This document shows, piece after piece, positions 30,948 to 43,339 of a stretch of 64,000 bases of DNA. Source of the DNA: Imbricaverruca yamaguchii (taxonomy: Eukaryota > Arthropoda > Thecostraca > Neoverrucidae). The notes beneath the pieces were generated by a model. The model searched no databases and was not told where the DNA came from. It worked only from the letters and a program-made list of their open reading frames with translations. The translations under genes and the position numbers were made by a program. The DNA is taken from the NCBI GenBank assembly GCA_034440575.1, contig JAOTOL010001646.1, positions 3,587,501 through 3,651,500 on the forward strand, read 5' to 3'. Positions within the stretch are counted from its first letter, which is position 1. Every line of letters begins with the position of its first letter.

Positions 30948-33175
30948 AACTTGTAGTGCAACACCTGCCGGAGTACTTCTTCTAACGCACATTCCGTGAG
31001 CCGTGTCCCGTGAGGGGATTCGAGAGATTAGGGTGTGTCAGTTTAGGTCTGATAGGCGCATGCGAAATGTTGGCTTAATGAGATAATTGCTGTCGGTACC
31101 GTTTTTGCACTTACGTGAACCAGTTCAGAATCGGCTTGGCGTTAACGTCACCATTCCCGAAGAACGTCGAGTGAGAAGTGAACACCGATGTTTTCACATT
31201 CGCTTTCATCTGAATGAAAATGGATTTATTTTCCTTTTCGCTGGGCTACATATCGAAAAGATCATTCCTACAGACCATCAAGGCTACCAAGCTACGCATC
31301 TACAATCCTTATACCGGTAGGTACAATGCATTGTTCATGTTTGATGGCGTTTTCCATATGGACATGCTGTGAGGTTGCAATAGCCCACACTCCACCAACA
31401 CTGTTGAAAGTGGTGAAAATGCTGTGCGCGGACGAGAATTAATGCACGCCATTCTGTTCGCTCCAAAACCAATAGCGGCTCCTGTTTTCACCATTGTTGT
31501 TTCAGCTGGCAGCATCACTGAGCAAGCACTGCACTAGCCCGTCCGCGCCTACTTCGTGGAAGGTCAAGACAATGTTTGTTTATGCTACTTTATCCGACAC
31601 AATTGCATTAAGCAATACCAATGCGCGTCAGTGTGGCGCCACGGGTTACACTACCCACTCACTTCCCAGGACACACTTGACCGTTCTATGAGAATGCACA
31701 TACACGTACACTTCCACAGCGTATATGTGTTGATACACTGGTGGAACCGCCGGACTGGTTTTCGACCGAGGTTCTTTTCTTGGGGTGGAGGGGGAACAAT
31801 TTCAATAAGAATCTCCGTTTGCGAAAGCCTCTTTAGATTTGAACAGCTGGCATTCGGTGTGTTCGTGTTATGCAATATTTGGCACATTCAATATTTTGAG
31901 CCTTCTAAAAAGTGCCGTTTTAGTGTAAACGTACGGAAGAAATGGTCTTTTGTCTTTTGGTGACCACGTGACTCCATTCCCCACCCCCTAGATCCGCCAG
32001 TGAATATATATGCATGTATATGTAGGGAGGCAGCTCAGGGGAGGCGCAGCCTATAGCCCCCTCCCTACGCTCCCGCATCGATCTGCGCGCATTCGTGTAC
32101 GGAATGTGAGATGAATGGCGCAGATGAAAAGGCAAACAACACCTTCCATGACTGCCGAGCTTGTTGACTGGCCCGCCTCTCAGAGCGTGCGCGAGCGCTT
32201 CCAAACTGCTATGGGTCCTTACGAACTTCTGAGATATATCTAACTCTTATAAAATTATAAGATGTATCTAACTCCTTGCAATTGTCCACGGGTCCAGATC
32301 GAGGTTTCCGAGGTCACAACTCAGTGATTTTTTCGTAGAGAAGTAAGGAACACTTACCCTTTACCGAGTATTGAATCTGTGTCCTTGCCACTGAAGCTGT
32401 GTCATCCTGCATCTAGATGCATGCACATGCTTTCTCCATTCCTTGTCTCTGCCAATGCCGTGACTGTGTACAATTTGGGGAAGGAGGGGATCCGACGTCC
32501 CGGGCCTCATGAGGACTTGAAATTAAGAAGAAACTTAAATTATCTGGGGAAACAGGCCTTTCTCGAAGTAAAGTGGACGAAATTGTGGTATTTAAAAAAG
32601 TGGGGGTATAGTCCGAGTTCCATTCGCAAAATGTGCCCATCCTTGGGCAATTTCTGGTTTGTGTATATGTGCATGTGTATGTGTGCGTGTATGCAGATAC
32701 CTGTATATTTGCACGCTGTGTGTATGTGTATGTATATGTATTTGTGTGCATACGTGTCGCCACCACAAGGTGCAACGAGTATAATATATGTCCAATAGGT
32801 TTTGAGTTGCTAGGTATATACCCAGCAGCTTTCAGTAGCTACAACTCCGAAAAACGTATCTATGTTCTGTGAATGGCAATGTAATCCTTCAATGGCCATG
32901 AATAGCTCCAATTATGTTTAAGAAAATCCGTTGATAATGTTGCAAAGTGCTGCATCTCCACAATGCGCCACATTTTAGGCACAATGTCAACATCCAATGT
33001 ATGCGACCATAACTTGCAATCTGATATAGTCTGGACCACACTTGTCTGGTCTGTGTTTGGAATCTGACCGTATCGGGTTAGCCTACAAAATTGGCTTCAT
33101 ATTCGACGTTTCCACCATTGGATGCCTTCGGGATATTTTATGGAATAGAAGAGGAGATTGTATTTCCCATGTGAC
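30948..33175. other. Intergenic, mostly unique
   Basis: It holds one exon-like segment (31115-31209, listed separately) and a purine-pyrimidine alternating TGTATGTG-rich stretch (32655-32755). Otherwise I see no gene. Confidence 0.45.
31115..31209 (-). CDS. Unassigned exon-like segment
   Basis: A 95-bp minus-strand segment is bounded by TTTTCATTCAG on its 5' side and a strong AC|GTAAGTGC donor. It is open in the frame starting MKANVKTSVFTSHSTFFG and ending KPILNWF. I do not recognise the family. It could be one exon of an unknown gene, a transposon remnant, or chance. No partner exon was found. Confidence 0.2.
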
Positions 33176-33232
33176 CAATGCGGTAGTACTACTACCGCAT
33201 TGATGATATCAGCAATGATTGCTGATATCAAA
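33176..33232. repeat. Two adjacent near-perfect palindromes
   Basis: First hairpin: arms AATGCGGTAGT and ACTACCGCATT with a 3-base centre (about 33178-33202). Second: arms TGATATCAGCAAT and ATTGCTGATATCA around a single G (about 33204-33231). They directly abut the repeat at 33233-33405. Confidence 0.85.
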
Positions 33233-33405
33233 GCGCGTGAGAAGAAATATACGATATTCAATATACCAGGAGGTGCTGAGTTTACATCAAAAGTAACGTT
33301 AAGGATTATACTGTCAGTCTATATTGAAGGTCGTTTATTTCTTCTCACGCAATGACTAAAACCCAGGAGCATCTAAGAGCCATTCTTCGTTGTATTACAC
33401 GATAT
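33233..33405 (-). mobile_element. MITE-like repeat family M, copy 1
   Basis: Ends GCGTGAGAAGAAATA and its inverse TATTTCTTCTCACGC flank an internal part with CAGGAGGTGCTGAGTTTACA. The internal part and the outer flank AACGAAGAATGGCTCTTA match 46770-46930, showing a shared family. Confidence 0.7.
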
Positions 33406-33935
33406 CAAAGTGGCTTGTAAATAAAAGCATCGCTACGCTGACTAGTCGACGACGCCGTGTTGTTTGGTCTTTGCGTTTCAGCAGTCGGCAGAAAGAAGGA
33501 AGGTACAAAATAAGGTGTGGCCATTGCTTCAGCCTGGCCGAGTTCAATTATTTTCGAGGAAGCTTTCCACCAGCAGAAACATTATTTAGGCTGATACTTT
33601 GTTCAGGCACAAAGCCTTAGTTGGGATGATAGAGCAGATAGATCACAACATCACATTAAACGTGATTTGTTTGCCAACACTACGGTCGTATTCCTCACCG
33701 ATTGCGACCGATTCTGAATCATTTACCAATACCGGAAATAGCGCAATTAAGATACTTGTGCATAGATATTCCTTACCTCCTACAACGGTAGATTTTCAAC
33801 ACCTAACAGCATACCATACAATAGAAATTCCCGAATTCTAGAATTATTCAAACCCAGTCCCAATCCACCTCACCCCAGCTATATAGCCAGGAAAATATGC
33901 AATCTGGTCCCAACCCACACATATATCAAGCATAG
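33406..33935. other. Intergenic, unique sequence
   Basis: I see no gene or repeat here. Confidence 0.5.
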
Positions 33936-33939
33936 CAAA

Positions 33940-34052
33940 CGTGCAGTCAGTCCTAGCCAGTCCCAGCCAGTCCCAGCCAGTCCCAGCCAGTCCCAGCCAG
34001 TCCCATCCAGTCTCAGCCAGTCCCAGCAAGTCCCAGCCAGTCCCAGTGCAGG
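33940..34052. repeat. 10-bp tandem repeat
   Basis: About 11 units of CCCAGCCAGT. It is one of three 10-bp arrays in the window. Confidence 0.9.
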
Positions 34053-34545
34053 AGCCACGGGCTCAATTCTTGCTACTCGGACGCATTGGCAATAGGTATC
34101 TTCTGACCGAGCCACGATACCAAGCTCTTCATCCATTCAAGCGTTTCTCCGTTGCAAGTTAACAATTGTATATTTATATTTGATAGGTGCTAGGCGCAGG
34201 CTAGCAATTTGTTCAAGTTAATTATTGGTGCACTCAACAAGTGTGAACACACTTATTATATCATATTTCAGCACTAGAATATTGGTTAAATATGCTAATA
34301 CGTAGTCCATACTCGATAAAACCATCCCACACCAGATCCCGCTGGTAGCCTAATCGCTCAAAGACTTACCATCCATCACCACTTACCACTTACCGTCACC
34401 ACTGACCCGCGAATTCAGAAGATTTTACATCGTGGCGAAACCTCTGTATGTTTGGATGTGCCTATGCATGTATATGTGCATGCATGTACGCAAATGTGCA
34501 TATGAATGTGTTTACATATAGATATGCATATGTCTGTATGTGTAT

Positions 34546-34549
<4 letters not shown>

Positions 34550-34626
<77 letters not shown>

Positions 34627-34718
34627 TGTATGTATGTATATGTATGTATATATATATGTGTACACATATATGTTTACACATTTTTGTATGTGTGTGTGTT
34701 TGTGTGTGTGTATGTGTG

Positions 34719-34781
<63 letters not shown>

Positions 34782-34785
34782 CAGC
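34550..34785. repeat. Compound (TA)n and (TG)n microsatellite
   Basis: (TA) runs occupy about 34550-34622 and an interrupted TATG/TGTA stretch follows. Then (TG)n runs to about 34778. The surrounding 34440-34550 is TATG-rich. The open frames of alternating Tyr-Ile or Cys-Val are artefacts. Confidence 0.97.
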
Positions 34786-35089
34786 TGCTTCACGACTGAT
34801 ATAGTTGCAGTACTGATAGCGCAACTGAGCATGCTGCTCCGGACGTATATGAACGAGCTTCGTTAAAGTCGTGAAGTTTTGATCCTGGCTACTAGCAAGT
34901 TTGCCAATTAGCTGGCTCCCGCTGTGCCCGGGTATTCTGATATGAATACCGTGCATGGTTGGCTCACACGTGACAGATTAGATTAACTTGTCCGGGCCTT
35001 TCCGATTGGTGGTCATCGGAAACCGGAGGAGTATGCCACCGTTATTGCGGCACCGGCTCGCATGACTTGTGGCATCGATTCAGTTATAA

Positions 35090-35595
35090 TTGCTTTTGTG
35101 GCATAATTGAGTGTGTGGCATAATTTCGTGTGTGGTATGCTTGCGTATGCGGTATAATTGTGTGTGTGGTATAATTGCATGTGTGGTATAATTGCGTGTG
35201 TGATATAATTGCGTGTGCGGTATAATTGCACGTGTGGTATAATTGCGTATGCAGCATAATCGCGTGTGTGGTATTATTGCGTGTGTGGTATAGTTGCGTG
35301 TGTGGTATAATTGCGTGTGTTGCATAATTGCGTTTTTGGCATAATGGCATGTGTTGCATAATTGCGTGTGTGGTATAATTGCGTGTGTGGTATAGTTGCA
35401 TGTGTAGTATAATTTCGTGTGTGGTATAATTGCGTGTGTGGTAGAATTGCGTGTATGGTATAATTTCGTGTGTGGTAGAATTGCGTGTGTAGTGTAGTTG
35501 TGTGTGTGGTATAATTCCGTGTGTGGTATAATTATGTGTGTGGTATAATTGTGTGTGTAGTATAAATGTGTGTGTGGTAAAATTGCGTTTGGCAT
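35090..35595. repeat. 15-bp minisatellite
   Basis: About 33 units of GTGTGGTATAATTGC with variants in the TATAAT and GC positions. The unit is a multiple of three and, on the minus strand, gives a spurious IPHTQLYHTRNYTTHA-type open frame. Confidence 0.93.
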
Positions 35596-35599
35596 CGGA

Positions 35600-36018
35600 C
35601 GATCGACCAGCCTTCTGGGCATGGGCTTCGCGGATCTTGCATAGTGGATGGTGTTCGGCGGATTAGAAGACCATTCGGTCATTTTTTTCCACGCAACGTC
35701 ATAGATCATAGGATCTTCGCGACGCCCATGCGTCCGAGGCACGGTCTCACCTGCGGGGCTCAAAACATGCAAGGACGACATTTCATGGACGTACATGAGC
35801 ACCAAGACTATATCAAGCTTGATTACCAGCAGGCAACTCCGCCAGGAGGAGGAATGTCAGATTTTTCTAATCGCAAGTGTGGGAACAGCGTCTCACTGCT
35901 GGCGAAAGTGATTTGGAAGATTCCAGGTAACAGTGATATTCGTTGCATTTTTTTCGATTGGTGCCCGGCTTGGTTGGCTGCCCGCTACTTGCATCTGGGC
36001 CTGGGCAATGACAATCAA
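35600..36018. other. Intergenic, no gene recognised
   Basis: Open frames on both strands near 35600-35800 have no known domain. Confidence 0.4.
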
Positions 36019-36450
36019 CTGCTGGGGTGTCGTTTAGATACATGTGTGAAGCAAATGGCGATTGTGATCGATATCAGCTTTTATCTGTGCGCGCGCAAAG
36101 TTCACCAATTACAGTGCAGGATTGTTGTGATGATATAAAGAATAGCTTTCGTGAAACGCAACTCCATGCAACTCAGCTGTATTTACATTCACATGTCAAA
36201 TCTGTCCCACGGGAGTTTGGCTGGCATGGTACCAATTGCGCCCTATATAATTTCCTGCCGGTACATTTGCCTGAAGCAAACTCACTGATTGATGGATGGC
36301 TTTCGAAGCCGCTTTGCCGAAAGCTATTTAGCTGTTGCCACAAAAATGCTGCATTTTAATTGGTTAAATTTGTACGCACTCAGATAAATAGCTGATATCG
36401 AACACAATCGCCACACGCGTCATATATGTAACCAAATGACACCCCAGCAG
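36019..36450. mobile_element. MITE with long terminal inverted repeats
   Basis: The 432-bp element begins CTGCTGGGGTGTCGTTTAGA and ends with the inverse GACACCCCAGCAG. The arms extend about 80 bp with good similarity: GGCGATTGTGATCGATATCA pairs with the complement of TGATATCGAACACAATCGCC. I could not define a target-site duplication or coding capacity. Confidence 0.75.
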
Positions 36451-36596
36451 CTCACGTTATTGTCCGACCTGACTCGATAGGCCTTGCCTGTGTCAAAACT
36501 GCCCAGTACAAATACACGGTCTGGGTTATGGCTGGCCTGGTGCGGCGATGGCGCCTCGCCCAGGGCGGGGATGTCGCCAGCGCCAGATCAGCCGCT

Positions 36597-36673
36597 ATGT
36601 TGCTTACCTATTTTTACCTACCTAGCGCCGCCCTGTGTGTGGCGCTGGGTAAGCAAAAATAGGTAAGCAACAT
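36597..36673. repeat. 77-bp foldback hairpin
   Basis: Outer arms of 19 bp are perfect (36597-36615 ATGTTGCTTACCTATTTTT, inverse at 36655-36673). An inner stem AGCGCC/GGCGCT closes the loop. No gene is attached. Confidence 0.8.
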
Positions 36674-37213
36674 TGAATGAATAGTTCCGCCTCAATAATA
36701 TATAGTCTGCAATACCCGTTATCTCCAAAACAACAGGTTTATTTATTGCGCGGTAAATCAGATTATGTAGATAAAACGATTTGGCGCCTCACATTAATCA
36801 AACGTAGTGTGTGGAAACAAGCGCCTCCATCGCCAAAGGTCGTACATCCTAGCAACCTAGCTACGACATTGGTGACAGAAGCTACTCTTCAGAGGATTGG
36901 AGACAAAATGAGCAAAGCCTCTCCTCATATTATCACAACAGCGAGACAGCCATCTTAGCATAGCTTGTGTGTAGGAAGCAGCATTTGCTGGTGTCACACC
37001 ACCAAATGTATGAAGAGAAAAAATATTGGCACACCGGTGGTGTTCCATTATTTTTATGGTTCCGATTTGCATTAACCTACGATATGCTTCAATATGCTAG
37101 TAGCTTCTCCTATAACGAGCCTCAACGACTGCTCGAGTTGGTCTAAACTTGGGCGTGTCTCCCGCCAAGTTCACATTTTGACGGTTACCGCCGGTTTGGA
37201 GACACTCCGAAGA
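36674..37213. other. Intergenic, unique sequence
   Basis: No gene or repeat seen. Confidence 0.5.
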
Positions 37214-37342
37214 CGCATAAAGACATAAAGACATAAAAGATTAGTGCAACTATGAGCCACAAGGGCCCTTCTTGGTTGCACTCTGTACACTGAACCAGTC
37301 GCCCACCAAATCTGTCAATCAGCCCTCCCTGTAATACTGAAA
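37214..37342 (-). repeat. Dispersed repeat family R, copy 2
   Basis: Nearly identical to 5699-5820, including the GGGCCCTTCTTGGTTGCACT core and the ACATAAAGACATAAA terminal repeats. Confidence 0.8.
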
Positions 37343-38279
37343 AGCAAAATGTTTTGGCAATGACTGTCTCCAAAGCCAGGTTACCAACCCGACGATTCTG
37401 ACGAGCCGAGCACTGCGAGTTTGGTCAGTGGATTGCTGTCTGTGCTGTATCTTGACGGAATGTACAAATTACTTCTGAACTGAGACCGTTTCCACTTTGT
37501 ACATCACCAAGTGGAATCTAACGCTGTGGAGTATATTATTGCCAGCGACTTCGCGACGTGGTTTTGTTGCTGAGTTTACTACTATGCAATCCCGCTGAAG
37601 ACTACGATAGCTGTACAAAATGTCATCAGAAATCCGCAGCTGAAGGGACCGTCTCTCTTCTTTCCCAAACAATCATACTAGATAAACAAATTTTCGGATT
37701 TTTACCACGTCATAGGTACCAGAAATTTGCCAGTCATGCTCAACTTGAATTTTAAAAGGATGGGAACAAGATCCGGACCTCAATTTTAATGATGCACATA
37801 AAGAATGAAGTAAGATATTTCATGTCATGTGCGTTTTTATTTGCCATGCGGGACAAGTACTCCATTTATGTCCCATTCCCTAAAGTCAACTGACTTTAAG
37901 TATAATATGGAGACTAATTTTGATAATTGTGTAATTGGTCGACTCCCACAGTACTTTTCACTATTAATACGTTAGGCTAGATCAAGATGAACACTACAGA
38001 TGAGTGTGGCACTCATTTTGCATCTTGTCCTATGTTTAGAATACAGAAAGGAGTCGAAAAGAGTCCAGAACTGTCGGTAACAGGCTTCTTTGGTTGACCC
38101 ACATTGCAGTGTCGTCGTCGTCTCTGGAAATTGTGCCGACGGTAGCCGCAGGCAAGCTGCGCCAGCTGTCCGTTCCCAGATTCTCGGCATTGGCAAGCAT
38201 GCGCTTCCCGGACAAGCCAGCAGCTCCGCCAGCCAATTACGTTTGATCTCGTGGATTGAGCTTCCGGCGTGAGGGGGTC
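37343..38279. other. Intergenic, no gene recognised
   Basis: Open frames at 37972-38272 lack recognisable domains. Confidence 0.4.
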
Positions 38280-38282
38280 AGA

Positions 38283-38635
38283 GGACAGCCTGCGGAGCCT
38301 GAACGAAGCGCCAGCTGATGATCTGTTGCACCTGAGCGAAGCGAGAGCTGATGATCTGCTGGACCTAAACGAAGCGCCAGCTGATGATCTGCTGGACCTG
38401 AGCGAAGCGTGAGCTGATGATCTGCTGGACCTGAGCGAAGCGCCAGCTGATAACCTGCTGGACCTGAGCGAAGCGTCAGCTGATAACCTGTTGGACCTGA
38501 GCGAAGCGTCAGCTGATAACCTGTTGGACCTGAGCGAAGCGTAAGCTGATGATCTGCTGGACCTGAGCGAAGCGTGAGCTGACGATCTGCTGGACCTGAG
38601 CGGAGCGTCAGCTGATGATCTGCGGGCTCGCGTCA
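38283..38635. repeat. 33-bp minisatellite
   Basis: About 10 units with the core GCTGATGATCTGCTGGACCT then GAGCGAAGCGTGA. The minus-strand frame repeats an 11-residue Ser/Arg/Ala pattern and is an artefact. Confidence 0.92.
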
Positions 38636-38734
38636 CGTGACGCCGGCCAGCCTGCGATGTGACGAAGGGAGGCCTTTGGGCATCTCGGACCTGGACGAAG
38701 CCGTCAGTGGGCCGTCTGAGGACTCCAGCAGGAC

Positions 38735-39180
38735 AGCCAGCGGCAGGCTGTCCGCGGGACGGGAGCGGGAGTAGACTCCAGCGGGACCCAGCGGGACCCA
38801 GCGGGACCCAGCGGGACCCAGCGGGACCCAGCGGGACAGTCAGCGGCAGGCTGTCCGCGGGACGGGAGCGGGAGTAGACTCCAGCGGGACCCAGCGGGAC
38901 CCAGCGGGACAGTCAGCGGCAGGCTGTCCGCGGGACGGGAGCGGGAGTAGACTCCAGCGGGACCCAGCGGGACCCAGCGGGCCCCAGCGGGACCCAGCGG
39001 GACCCAGCGGAACCCAGCGGGATCCAGCGGGACCCAGCGGGACCTAGCGGGACAGTAAGAGGCGGACTGTCCACGGGACGAAGCAGAAGTAGACCCCAGT
39101 GGGATCCAGCGGGATCCAGCGGGACCCAGCGGAGACCCAGCGGAGACCCAGCGGGACAGTCGGTAGCGGGCTGTCCGCGG
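38735..39180. repeat. Composite array: 10-bp G-rich units within a higher-order repeat
   Basis: Runs of AGCGGGACCC are separated by a longer block GACAGTCAGCGGCAGGCTG ... GGGAGTAGACTCC that recurs about four times. GGG occurs every 10 bp with 7-base spacers, similar in geometry to the array at 28795-29695 but different in sequence. Confidence 0.92.
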
Positions 39181-39255
39181 GACGGGAGTGGGAGCAGACG
39201 TGAGCAGACCGACATCAGAAGTGGACAGCGTCCGTGGAGGGACCAACAATGCAAG

Positions 39256-39398
<143 letters not shown>

Positions 39399-39399
39399 A

Positions 39400-42340
39400 G
39401 AACGCCTACAAGGGAAATGTGGGCGTAGGAGGCGGTTTTTGCCGGCGCGTGGCGCCATTCTTCATCTGTTCAGTGCTGAAAGCAAATGTGTTTGCCTCTT
39501 TCTGTTAACCCTGCAGGGCAGGCCGAAGAGGTCAGTGACGGGGTATCGCCGATCAGCAGGTCTTTGTGCTGATTTTGGACTTGCAACCGCTGACCAAATG
39601 GTGTTTTCAGGTTACACTTGGGAAACACTGTCGGGTAACAGGTGTCTAGCTAAGTTTCTGGAGAAAAAAGCGAGATTTCATTACAGTCCGAATCAAGAGT
39701 GAAGATAACGTGTTGGATACGTGGGAAGCAACATGTTTTTTTCCGCGTTCGAGCTTAATTGTACCGCAACTTCAAAACAACGAACAATGATGCGATGAAA
39801 CAGAGACAAGTGGACTTCGAAGCTCACGCTGCAGCACATGGTGCCACAAAAACTTGATGAAAGGCTATGTAGTAACACTTGAACGTTTGACCATTTTGCC
39901 ACCACAGGCGTCCAGACCACCTCGGTGACCATTTGATATTTGACCGGGCAAAATTTTCCATTCTCAGGGTTGTGCGTCCTACACCTTGTCGGCTTCTATA
40001 ATTTGTGCATATCTGGGGTAAGAAGAGGAGTGAATTAGAAGTCAGCACCCACAGCTATCCTGAACGATATTTTTTGGTGCAAAATGTTATTTGGAATCAC
40101 GTAACGTCACTAGGTTGCTTGACCTAGGACGGTTAATTTGATATTGTTATGATGTTGGCATAGTTGGAAAACAAGTGATGATTGCAATTCTAATGAAATT
40201 AGTTTCTATTTCCAATGTGGACAAGTTGAATTGTAAATAAGTGGGAATTGTAAATGTAATTGGAATTTGAATGTAATTCAGATCGAAATTAAAATGAAAT
40301 TATAATCTAAAGTTTAAATGTCAATTGTTTGCAAAAAGAGACCAGCCCAGGCCACCTGGGTAATTGGCCTAGGATCACCTTGAAATGGCGAAAACATTGA
40401 AATGCAATTGGAAGACATTTCAGCTGATGAAATAAGAGAATGAGATATCACTTATTGAGTGTTACTATCATATCGAATAAATTGGAATACCGTGACTGCA
40501 ACTCTAAGACCGGTGGGTTAACGCTATCTATGGACAGAGCGTAGTACCGTGCGTGGCGTGCTGGCCCTGGTGTCCAGAGGTACACAGAACGTCAAGAATC
40601 TCAGCTTCAAACATTGAAACCCAAATCTGTCAAATTTCCACGGCCATGTCTGGAAGCCCGAAATTTTGTTTTTCGGCGATTTGGTGACCTTTGACCTGAC
40701 TCAAGGCCACGAAAGTTCAAACCACACACCTCTGGCACACAGTCCAACGTTTGGTGTAGGTTTCATGGAGATCGAGCCAGCAGTTGCCGAGATCGGCCAT
40801 GTCTGCGAGATGGTGGCTGTCGAACGGTGTTTGTGAGATGGTGTCTGTTTTTAGATCCTCCCGTTGGCAGGTGCGCGTCGTAAGTCGTTTTCCATACAAA
40901 CGTTTAGGAACTGCGCCGCAATCGAACCCTATCAACTGTCACGGCGTATCTGTGACAGCCTGCTGCGCCATGGCTCAGCCTAATGGAGCTGGCTGCGTGC
41001 AGCTGATATTGTGCACCGGAGTCTGTCCCAAAAGTGTTAGCGTTGCCAAATGTCCTGTTCCGAAATTGCAGTAACAACTTACCGAAATATAAGCGAATTG
41101 TTTGTGAAAAAAAGAATAACCTCCACATGAAATATTTTTGCGTTAAAATGTCTTTCCTCAAAGTGATATGTCTTCTTTATGGGGTGAGTACTTTTCTTTC
41201 TTCGAATAATTATCATCTGTCACAACAACGGCACAGTTTCAGCCAATATCTGTCACCTACGCTGGTAGGCGAGTTGGCAGGTTTGTGTACCTCTGCTGGC
41301 GCCCAGGCGGATACCTCTCAGCATGGCGTCGGCTGGGTAAGCTTCGACACAGCGCACCGCGCCGGTGACTGGACTGCTCCGGCCTTGCTCAATCTACGCT
41401 GAAAACTTTTGTGCTGGGCGAGCGTGATAATCTTACGTCGTTATAAGTAAATTGTTGTCAAATAAGCTTGTTCCCTCCACTCCGAAACTCTGAAAAGTCA
41501 AGGATGGAGCTGCATCATCCTGCTTGCCGTAGCTCTCTATGTAACTTAGAACAAAAGTTAGTGCGAGTCAAGTTGCTCCAACCACCCACCCCACCCCTAC
41601 CCCCACCCCATCCTCCACCTCACCCCACCCCTACCTCAAGCGCCACCCAGCCCCTTCATACACGCACGCACGCTGCGACGGTACAAAGTTTTGCGGCACT
41701 GTGAGCGTTGATCTATTGGCAATTGCCAGATCATTGGAAACAAAGCTGAGCTCAGACAACTTCTTGAATAGGCAAATGAGGAATACTTTTCTCCCGTTGT
41801 GACACTGGTGCATTTCTCCAGTGGTGGAAGCTTTCTTCCCAACCGTTTGGTACTTTCCAGTTTCAGACCTCCCTTCGCGCAATATTTCTGCGAACTCATA
41901 GCTAACGCTATCTCCCTAGTTCCTATTCTCGCGCAACCCGAAGCGCAAAGCCACAGTGATGTGCTGTTTTTTTTTTCGGCATCCAGTTGTAGTAGTCCGT
42001 GTTGTATTGTGCACAGGAGCGCGGCCAGGAATTTCTTAACGGGAGCTCGACCACCGAAAAAATGCGACGAAACCAACACTGCTTTCGGCGCGCTTCACAC
42101 GCTGAAAATCTATGGTGGTGTGTGGTGAAGTTCTCAAAGAAAAATTTCATCTAGTGTATTTTTGGTTGTTAAGAGCGGGACGGAGGTACGAGCCTGCCCA
42201 CCCCTTAGGTGCGCCCCGGATTATGGATGGCATGCATTTCAGTTCCCACTAATGTTCCAGCACATATATTAGTTCGTCATTGCTGAATGTCACGGTCAAT
42301 AAAGGTGAGCCTACTACTCCACAGTCAGCAGTGACGGTGA
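39400..42340. other. Intergenic, mostly unique
   Basis: No gene recognised. A CCACCC-rich patch lies at 41578-41640. A MITE-like end fragment (GGTGCGCCCCGG) is near 42200. Confidence 0.45.
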
Positions 42341-42344
42341 TTTG

Positions 42345-42537
42345 TGGGCGCTCCAGATGATAGGCTCACCATTCCCGCTGCCACAGCTGAGAGATGCACC
42401 ATTCCCACTGCCATAACTGAGAGGTGCACCATTTCCACTGCCACAGCTGAGAGGCGCACCATTTCCACTGCCACAGCTGAGAGGCGCACCATTCCCACTG
42501 CCACAGCTGAGAGGCGCACCATTCCCACTGCCAGTTC
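42345..42537. repeat. 30-bp minisatellite
   Basis: About six units with the core GCACCATTCCCACTGCCACA then GCTGAGAGGC. The open frames on both strands are artefacts. Confidence 0.92.
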
Positions 42538-42539
42538 TG

Positions 42540-43311
42540 CTGGTCGCCGTTGAGGCCCTCGGCGGTTTTCCCGGCGGAGTTTCGAGCGTCGGCCGGGGGA
42601 AAATGAGCCACGTTACGGCCAGCTGCTGTTCAACTCGCCGTCCGATTTTGGCCTCTAGCTCACCAGACTTTCAGCCAATCTGCATTTCCACGAAGCATGT
42701 CAGCAGTTGCGATCGATGTCTTCAGCACGATGGTCGTGAGTTTTCCCGTAGTTATATATATAGTGTCTCACAGAAGTTCAGCGATAAAAACATCGCTTTC
42801 TCAAATCAAAATCCATCATTTTTGCTGAAGCAAATGCCACTTTTGCTTCAAATAGAACAAAAATGTTAGGTCAGAAGTGTTGTTTTGTAGCCAGGTATTG
42901 GCTTGAGCCTAGCTCTGTTACAAGCTTCAGGAGTGTCGTGTGAAAACTTTTCGACGGGTTGGTGTCATTCATAACATTGTCTTTTCCAGGAAGTTATCAT
43001 TTTATTTTCTTGCCGAAGTATTCAAATTTCCAGACCACCATTTTCCTCTCAAAATTCATGATTTCAAACCCTAAATGCTCCCTGCTGAGCAGCGCATCCA
43101 GATCCATATAGCTTACCTAACCAGTGGTGCACCCAGAATTTCTATAAAAGAGACCCAACCGTCCAGCCCCAAAAAATGTGACGATATAGGGTATGCTTTT
43201 GGCTCGCCTAGCACGCCAAAAATTTACGTTTTTGAAAGGTGAAAATCGCACATTTTTCGTTTGATCTTGTGTAGTTTTTATTCCTTGGGGAATGTGGTTC
43301 GGGGACCCGGC
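42540..43311. other. Intergenic, unique sequence
   Basis: No gene recognised. A weak MITE-like end (CCAGTGGTGCACCCAGAA) occurs near 43120. Confidence 0.45.
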
Positions 43312-43339
43312 CACTGTCCACAGTATACTGTGGACAGTG
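43312..43339. repeat. Perfect 28-bp palindrome
   Basis: CACTGTCCACAGTA is followed directly by its reverse complement TACTGTGGACAGTG with no spacer. Confidence 0.95.
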
